Source of the DNA: JAURVT01 sp049059935
Lineage (GTDB): Bacteria > Actinomycetota > Actinomycetes > Propionibacteriales > Nocardioidaceae
Length of the DNA: 35,464 bases
Assembly: GCF_049059935.1 (NCBI RefSeq)
Contig: NZ_JBMGQR010000044.1
Span: forward strand, 1 to 35,464
Direction: 5' to 3'
Shown here one piece after another: positions 30,720 to 35,464 of the stretch. Made by a program: the position numbers and the translations under genes. The first letter of the stretch is position 1. Each line of letters opens with the position of its first letter. The notes below the pieces were generated by a model that saw nothing but the letters and a program-made list of their open reading frames with translations, did not search any database and was not told where the DNA came from.

Positions 30720-31862
30720 GTGAAGTTCCGCATCGAACGCGACACCCTGGCCGACGCCGTCGCCTGGACCGCGCGCAGCCTGCCCACGCGTCCCAGCGTC
30801 CCGGTGCTCGCGGGCCTGCTCGTGGAGGCCGACGCCGACGGCCTGCGCCTGTCGGGGTTCGACTACGAGACCTCCGCCCGCGCCACCCTCGAGGCCGAGA
30901 TCGCCGACGAGGGCCGCGCCCTGGTGTCGGGTCGCCTGCTCGCCGACATCTGCAAGAGCCTGCCCAGCAAGCCGGTCGACATCACCCTCGACGGCGCCAA
31001 GGTGTCGGTCGTGTGCGGCGGTGCCCGGTTCAGCCTGCAGACGATGCCCGTCGAGGAGTACCCGCAGCTGCCCGGCATGCCCGGCGCGTCGGGCACGGTG
31101 TCGTCCGGCGTGTTCGCCACCGCGGTGAACCAGGCCGTGGCCGCGGCCGGTCGCGACGACATGCTCCCGCTGCTCACCGGCGTCCGGCTCGAGATCGACG
31201 GCTCGTCGATCTCCCTGATGGCCACCGACCGCTTCCGCGCCAGCCTGCGCGACGTGCAGTGGTACCCCGAGGCCGGCGAGGCGTCCGCCAACGCGCTGGT
31301 GCCCGCACGCGTGCTGTCTGAGACGGCCAAGTCGTTCGCCGCGAGCTCGGACGTCACTATCGCCATCGGCACCCCCGAGCACGGCGACGGCATCATCGGC
31401 TTCGAGGGTCAGGTCGCCGGGGGCACGCGCCGCACCACCACGCGGCTGCTCGAGGGCGAGTTCCCCCGCGTCCGCCAGCTGTTCCAGGCCGAGTCGCAGA
31501 CCACGGCCTACGTGCAGACGCAGGACCTGATCGACTCCGTGCGTCGCGTCAGCCTGGTCGCCGAGCGCAACACGCCCGTCCGGCTGAGCTTCAGCGCCGG
31601 CCAGCTGCTGCTTGAGGCCGGCAGCGGCGACGAGGCGCAGGCGTCCGAGACCATCGAGGCGACGGTCGACGGCGACGACATCTCGATCGGCTTCAACCCC
31701 CAGTACCTGCTCGAGGGCCTGACGGTGATGGGCGAGCCCGTCGTCCACCTGGCCTTCACGCAGCACACCCGCCCGGCCGCGCTCGCCGGCGTCAGCGAGA
31801 TCGGTGCCGACCCCGACCTCGCGTTCCGCTACCTGATCATGCCGGTCCGCCTCCAGGGCTGA
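30720..31862 (+). CDS. dnaN: DNA polymerase III beta clamp
   Basis: This 380-residue sliding clamp starts KFRIERDTLADAVAWTARSLP and has three similar domains. MPVEEYPQLP and LLTGVRLEI are seen in the middle, FRASLRDVQW after them, and the C-terminal FRYLIMPVRLQG is the typical clamp end. It encircles DNA and tethers the polymerase and other partners. The start is GTG 30720 with GGGAGG about 10 bases upstream. The gap of 51 bases to gnd suggests co-transcription. Confidence 0.97.
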   Translation: MKFRIERDTLADAVAWTARSLPTRPSVPVLAGLLVEADADGLRLSGFDYETSARATLEAEIADEGRALVSGRLLADICKSLPSKPVDITLDGAKVSVVCGGARFSLQTMPVEEYPQLPGMPGASGTVSSGVFATAVNQAVAAAGRDDMLPLLTGVRLEIDGSSISLMATDRFRASLRDVQWYPEAGEASANALVPARVLSETAKSFAASSDVTIAIGTPEHGDGIIGFEGQVAGGTRRTTTRLLEGEFPRVRQLFQAESQTTAYVQTQDLIDSVRRVSLVAERNTPVRLSFSAGQLLLEAGSGDEAQASETIEATVDGDDISIGFNPQYLLEGLTVMGEPVVHLAFTQHTRPAALAGVSEIGADPDLAFRYLIMPVRLQG

Positions 31863-31913
31863 CCTGCCGATCACCCCCACTCCGGCCCGCGGGCCCCACC
31901 GAAGGAGACGCAC

Positions 31914-32813
31914 ATGCACCTCGGACTGATCGGCCTGGGCAAGATGGGCGGCAACATGCGCGAGCGTCTGCGCGCGGGCGGCGTCGAGGTCACGGGCTAC
32001 GACCGCAACCCCGACGTCACCGACGTGGAGTCGCTCGAGGCGCTCGTCGAGGCGCTGCCCTCGCCCAAGGTGGTCTGGGTGATGGTGCCCGCCGGCGAGA
32101 TCACGCGCACCACCGTCGAGGCGCTCGGCGAGCTGCTCGGCGAGGGCGACGTCGTCGTCGACGGCGGCAACTCCCGCTGGACCGACGACGAGCGCCACCA
32201 CGCCGAGCTGTCCGAGAAGGGCATCGGCTTCGTCGACTGCGGCGTCTCCGGAGGCGTCTGGGGCCTGGAGAACGGCTACGCGCTGATGGCCGGCGGCAGC
32301 GCCGACGACATCGCCAAGGTGCAGCCCGCGTTCGACGCTCTGCGTCCCCCGGGCGACTCGGGATTCGTGCACGCCGGGCGCGTGGGCGCCGGCCACTTCT
32401 CCAAGATGGTCCACAACGGCATCGAGTACGCGATGATGCAGGCCTACGCCGAGGGCTTCGAGCTGCTCGAGAAGGCCGAGCTCGTCGACAACGTCACCGC
32501 GGTCTTCGACTCCTGGCGCGAGGGCACCGTCGTCCGCTCCTGGCTGCTCGACCTGCTCGTCGTCGCCATGGAGGACGACCCGGGCCTGTCGCAGATCGCC
32601 GGCTGGGCCGACGACTCCGGCGAGGGCCGCTGGACCGTCGAGGCCGCGATCGACCACGCCGTCCCGATGCACGCCATCGCCGCCTCGCTGTTCGCCCGCT
32701 TCTCCTCGCGCCAAGACGAGTCGCCGGCGATGAAGGCGGTCGCCGCGATGCGCCAGCAGTTCGGCGGCCACGCGGTCAAGGCGGGCGTGCCGCCCAAGCA
32801 GTCCCAGGAGTAG
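31914..32813 (+). CDS. gnd: 6-phosphogluconate dehydrogenase, short (Gnd/YqeC) type
   Basis: This 299-residue decarboxylating enzyme makes ribulose 5-phosphate from 6-phosphogluconate. The nucleotide motif GLIGLGKMGGNM is at the N-terminus. GVSGGVWGLENGYALMAGG and KMVHNGIEYAMMQAYAEGF contain the substrate and catalytic residues (K, H, N). It is the short form rather than the 470-residue form, often NAD-preferring. GAAGGAG precedes ATG 31914. Its place between dnaN and recF is common in Streptomyces and relatives. Confidence 0.94.
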   Translation: MHLGLIGLGKMGGNMRERLRAGGVEVTGYDRNPDVTDVESLEALVEALPSPKVVWVMVPAGEITRTTVEALGELLGEGDVVVDGGNSRWTDDERHHAELSEKGIGFVDCGVSGGVWGLENGYALMAGGSADDIAKVQPAFDALRPPGDSGFVHAGRVGAGHFSKMVHNGIEYAMMQAYAEGFELLEKAELVDNVTAVFDSWREGTVVRSWLLDLLVVAMEDDPGLSQIAGWADDSGEGRWTVEAAIDHAVPMHAIAASLFARFSSRQDESPAMKAVAAMRQQFGGHAVKAGVPPKQSQE

Positions 32814-32820
32814 GGCGCGC

Positions 32821-33957
32821 GTGCACGTCACGCACCTGTCGCTGGCGGACTTCCGCTCCTACGAGATGGTCGAGCTCGAGCTCGGCCCCGGTGCCACCTG
32901 CTTCGTGGGCGCCAACGGCCAGGGCAAGACCAACCTCGTCGAGGCGATCGACTACCTGGCCACGCTCGGCTCGCACCGGGTGGCGTCCGACCAGCCGCTG
33001 GTGCGCGCCGGCGCCGAGCGCGCCGTGGTGCGCGCACGCGTGGAGCGCGACGAGCGGTCGGCGCTGCTCGAGGTCGAGATCGTGCCGGGCAAGGCGAACC
33101 GCGCACGGGTCAACCGGTCCGCCCTGCCGCGGGCGCGCGACGTCCTGGGCTGGCTGCGGTCGGTGGTGTTCTCGCCCGAGGACCTCGCGCTCGTCAAGGG
33201 CGACCCGTCGGACCGGCGTCGGTTCCTCGACGCGCTGCTGGTGCTGCGCAACCCGCGCTTCGCCGGCGTCAAGGCCGACTACGACCGCATCCTGCGCCAG
33301 CGCAACACCCTGCTCAAGACGGCCGGTCGCGCCCGTCGCTCCGACACCGAGGGTGCCCTGGCCACGCTCGACGTCTGGGACGAGCACCTGACGCGCACCG
33401 GGGCCGAGCTGCTGTCGGCACGTCTCGAGCTGGTGGCGTCGATCTCCCCGTACGTCGCCTCGGCGTACCTGGACGTGGCGACGTCCGCCTCGCCCGGACG
33501 CACCGCCGCGACCTGCACGTACAAGTCGTCGATCGAGCTGCCACCGGAGTCACCGGACCGCGAGGCGCTGCGCGTGGCGCTGGTCGAGGCGGTGCGCGCG
33601 CGTCGCTCCGACGAGCTCGACCGCGGCGTCAGCCTGGTGGGCCCGCACCGCGACGACCTCGTCCTGACGGTCGGCGACCTCCCCGCCAAGGGCTACGCCA
33701 GCCACGGCGAGTCGTGGTCGTTCGCGCTCGCGCTGCGCCTGGCGTCGTACGACCTGCTCCACGACGACGGCGACGACCCCGTGCTCGTCCTCGACGACGT
33801 CTTCGCCGAGCTCGACCGCGACCGCCGCACCCACCTGGCCGCCCGCGTCGCCGGCGCCGAGCAGGTCCTCGTCACCGCGGCCGTCGCCGAGGACGTCCCG
33901 GCAGGCCTGTCGGGCGTGCGCTTCCACGTGCACGAGGGGACGGTGGAACGTGCCTGA
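32821..33957 (+). CDS. recF: DNA replication and repair protein RecF
   Basis: This 378-residue SMC-like ATPase has Walker A GANGQGKTN at about residues 30-38. The FSPEDLALVKGDPSDRRRFLD block is typical of RecF. The signature and Walker B region is VLVLDDVFAELD (D325, D326). It helps load RecA at gaps with RecO and RecR. The start is GTG 32821, 7 bases after the gnd stop, with AGGAG in the gnd end. It overlaps the DUF721 gene by 8 bases. Confidence 0.96.
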   Translation: MHVTHLSLADFRSYEMVELELGPGATCFVGANGQGKTNLVEAIDYLATLGSHRVASDQPLVRAGAERAVVRARVERDERSALLEVEIVPGKANRARVNRSALPRARDVLGWLRSVVFSPEDLALVKGDPSDRRRFLDALLVLRNPRFAGVKADYDRILRQRNTLLKTAGRARRSDTEGALATLDVWDEHLTRTGAELLSARLELVASISPYVASAYLDVATSASPGRTAATCTYKSSIELPPESPDREALRVALVEAVRARRSDELDRGVSLVGPHRDDLVLTVGDLPAKGYASHGESWSFALALRLASYDLLHDDGDDPVLVLDDVFAELDRDRRTHLAARVAGAEQVLVTAAVAEDVPAGLSGVRFHVHEGTVERA

Positions 33958-34522
33958 CGAGCCCGACGCCGACCGTCCCGCGGCCGACGACGCCCCCTCG
34001 CCGCCCGCGGCCGAGGAGGAGCACCGCACCGACGGCCTCGACCTCGCCCGCAGCATCGCCCGCGCCTACGGGGACCCGACCAACAAGCGCCCGGCCGCCC
34101 GTAAGTCGCCGGCCCCCAGGCGACGACGGCGCGTCGACCCGTCCGCGTCCGGCTCCCACCCCGACGACCGCGACCCCCAGCTGCTCGACTCGACGATGGC
34201 GCGCCTGGTCGCCGAGCACGGCTGGGCCAAGGACGTCCGCGTGCACGCGTTGTTCGCGCGGTGGGACCAGATCGTCGGCGCCGAGATCGCCCAGCACTGC
34301 AAGCCCCAGCACCTCAACGACGGCGAGCTCGTCGTCCAGGCCGACTCCACCGCCTGGGCCACCCAGATGAGCCTGCTCGCGTCCACCGTCGTCCGGCGCC
34401 TGAACGACCAGCTCGGCGACGGCTCGGTCACCCGCATCAAGGTCCAGGGCCCCCAGGCCCCCTCGTGGAAGCGTGGCTCACGCCGCGTCAAGGGCCGCGG
34501 GCCCCGCGACACCTACGGCTAG
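33950..34522 (+). CDS. DUF721 family (DciA-like) protein
   Basis: This 190-residue protein has an acidic Pro/Asp-rich N-terminus. A DUF721 domain follows from about residue 75 (RLVAEHGWAKDVRVHALFARWDQIVGAEIAQHCKPQHLNDGELVVQADS). It resembles the KH-like domain of DciA, the ancestral helicase-loading operator found near dnaA/recF in many bacteria, and M. tuberculosis Rv0004. It could load or support DnaB at the origin. The GTG start overlaps recF by 8 bases. Confidence 0.88.
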   Translation: MPDEPDADRPAADDAPSPPAAEEEHRTDGLDLARSIARAYGDPTNKRPAARKSPAPRRRRRVDPSASGSHPDDRDPQLLDSTMARLVAEHGWAKDVRVHALFARWDQIVGAEIAQHCKPQHLNDGELVVQADSTAWATQMSLLASTVVRRLNDQLGDGSVTRIKVQGPQAPSWKRGSRRVKGRGPRDTYG

Positions 34523-34527
34523 ACCCG

Positions 34528-34636
34528 CCGTCCGCCGATCCGCGCGCACCGGTCCGCCGATCGGCGCCTACCCGTCCGGCGATCCGTGCGGACGTGGTCG
34601 CAGGGACCGACGGACCGACAGCCGTGGATCGGCGGA
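34528..34636. repeat. Three 22-base tandem repeats plus an inverted copy
   Basis: Units at 34528-34549, 34550-34571 and 34572-34593 share the core TCCGCCGATC (third copy TCCGGCGATC) at 34531, 34553 and 34575, exactly 22 bases apart. The complement GATCGGCGGA follows at 34627-34636, so any unit can pair with it. The array fills the gap between two convergent genes and may terminate both. Confidence 0.75.
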
Positions 34637-34642
34637 TCGCGG

Positions 34643-35464
34643 TCAGGCGGCGTGCACGGACGCGAGCCGCGCGAACCACGCGACGACGACCGAGCACGCG
34701 AGGCCGACGACGCCGAGCACGACGGCGGCGTCGCCGAAGCCGGTCCAGCCGCCCAGCGGGCGCACGCCGAGGACGACCAGGACCGCGCCGGCGACCAGCG
34801 TGCCGAGGAGCGAGACGGTCGAGACGGCGACGCCGTCGCGCGAGAAGCCGGCGCGGCGACGCACCGTGAGGGCGACGACCGCCGCCGACCCCCAGGCCAG
34901 GCTGACGGCCAGCGCCGCGAGCACGTCGCTCGGACGGTGCCAGCCGGCGACGATCGTGGACGCGCCGGTGAACGTCACGGCGCCCGTGCCGAGCCCGGCG
35001 ACGGCGAGCCGCAGCGAGCGGGGTGCGACGAGCAGGGCGGCCAGCACGATCGAGGTGACCACGGTGGTGTGGCCGCTCGGCAGGCTGTTCAGCGTGAGGT
35101 TGCCGAAGTCGGGCCGGTCGAGCACGTAGTTCTTCAGCGCCTGGGTGGTGACGTTCGCGCCGGCGACGACGGTGACGGCGGCGCCCGCGGCGGCGTAGCG
35201 GTGGCGCACGAGGGCCAGGCCCACGCAGACCAGCAGCGCGAGCGCTGTCGTCCCGATCGAGATGTATCCGAGCACGCTCAGCAGCTGGCCGACGGCGTCC
35301 TCGCGCGCGTAGACCGACTCCATCGCGCTCTGGTCGAGCTCCTGGCCCGACCGGGTGGTGAGGGCCTCCTGCGCCACCACGCCGAGGGCGACGACCGCGG
35401 CCAGGACGGTCGCGACGGCCCACGCGAGCACCGCCCACCCTCCGTGCGACCGCGGCTCCGGGCT
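34643..35464 (-). CDS. PAP2-family membrane phosphatase, 5' end may lie outside window
   Basis: At least 262 residues are present, and the frame stays open to the window edge beyond GTG 35431. The lipid phosphate phosphatase motifs are present: KNYVLDRP (motif 1), LPSGHTTV (motif 2) and STIVAGWHRPSDV (motif 3, with histidine and aspartate). They lie between about six hydrophobic segments. It probably dephosphorylates a lipid such as undecaprenyl pyrophosphate or phosphatidic acid at the membrane. It is convergent with DUF721 and occupies the location where gyrB would be expected in most actinobacteria. Confidence 0.85.
   Translation of the reverse strand, partial: SPEPRSHGGWAVLAWAVATVLAAVVALGVVAQEALTTRSGQELDQSAMESVYAREDAVGQLLSVLGYISIGTTALALLVCVGLALVRHRYAAAGAAVTVVAGANVTTQALKNYVLDRPDFGNLTLNSLPSGHTTVVTSIVLAALLVAPRSLRLAVAGLGTGAVTFTGASTIVAGWHRPSDVLAALAVSLAWGSAAVVALTVRRRAGFSRDGVAVSTVSLLGTLVAGAVLVVLGVRPLGGWTGFGDAAVVLGVVGLACSVVVAWFARLASVHAA

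Noticed and set aside
33920..33935. TTCCACGTGCACG in the recF end as parS
   Set aside because: Only the left half matches; the right arm is CACG instead of AAAC.
34261..34869. Arg-rich 202-codon frame after DUF721
   Set aside because: It overlaps DUF721 and the PAP2 gene and is low-complexity, a GC-rich shadow.
1..35464. Mobile element, prophage, toxin-antitoxin, defence system, tRNA or rRNA
   Set aside because: No transposase, integrase, att-like direct repeats, small paired toxin genes, cloverleaf or rRNA text was seen. Composition is uniform.

Overview
The window is a very GC-rich stretch of actinobacterial chromosome spanning the replication origin. Evidence for this is the order parB-parA-rsmG-jag-yidC-yidD-rnpA-rpmH / dnaA-oriC-dnaN-gnd-recF-DUF721, frequent GTG starts, ACGT-cored parS sites and degenerate DnaA boxes between dnaA and dnaN. 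The order pcnA / DUF6049-murJ-pseudokinase-sigM-antisigma-trxB-trxA parallels M. tuberculosis Rv3907c-Rv3914. The separate MurJ and pseudokinase genes and the absence of a mycolic-acid type context suggest a non-mycobacterial lineage. Nocardioidaceae (Nocardioides/Aeromicrobium-like) is my best guess, and that placement is inference only.

Layout. 1-5.3 kb is a cell-wall block: the end of a FemAB-type aminoacyltransferase, an alanine-racemase-like protein, a GT87-like membrane protein (Rv0051-like) and a class A penicillin-binding protein. 5.5-9.6 kb holds ino1 (inositol-phosphate synthase) behind a strong palindrome, an MFS exporter, a quinone-oxidoreductase-like enzyme and a uridine-kinase-like P-loop protein. 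9.6-10.3 kb is a small membrane protein bracketed by two related palindromic repeat blocks. 10.3-20.5 kb is the pcnA to trxA region, combining tRNA CCA addition, lipid II flipping with its pseudokinase partner, the SigM stress sigma factor with its anti-sigma factor, and the thioredoxin system. 20.6-22.9 kb carries an aminotransferase and a Ddl-like ATP-grasp ligase at the place where mycobacteria have cwlM. 22.9-28.2 kb is the leftward partition/ribosome/membrane-insertion cluster with three parS sites. 28.2-34.5 kb is the rightward dnaA-dnaN-gnd-recF-DUF721 cluster with oriC. The window ends in a PAP2 phosphatase on the minus strand, where gyrB would be expected.

How the genes fit together. 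Two themes dominate: chromosome replication/segregation (DnaA, DnaN, RecF, DciA-like DUF721, ParAB/parS) and envelope growth (FemAB, PBP, MurJ, pseudokinase, YidC/YidD, Ddl-like). The trx genes have SigR/SigH-type promoter sequences (GGGAAT, 18-19 nt, GTT). Many monocistronic or first genes begin at a GTG/ATG placed 6-8 nt after a -10 hexamer, which implies leaderless mRNAs.

I did not find a mobile element, CRISPR array, toxin-antitoxin pair, defence island, tRNA or rRNA. The window is mostly conserved core genome, so the novel content lies in regulatory palindromes, repeats and gene-order departures rather than in a new multi-gene system.
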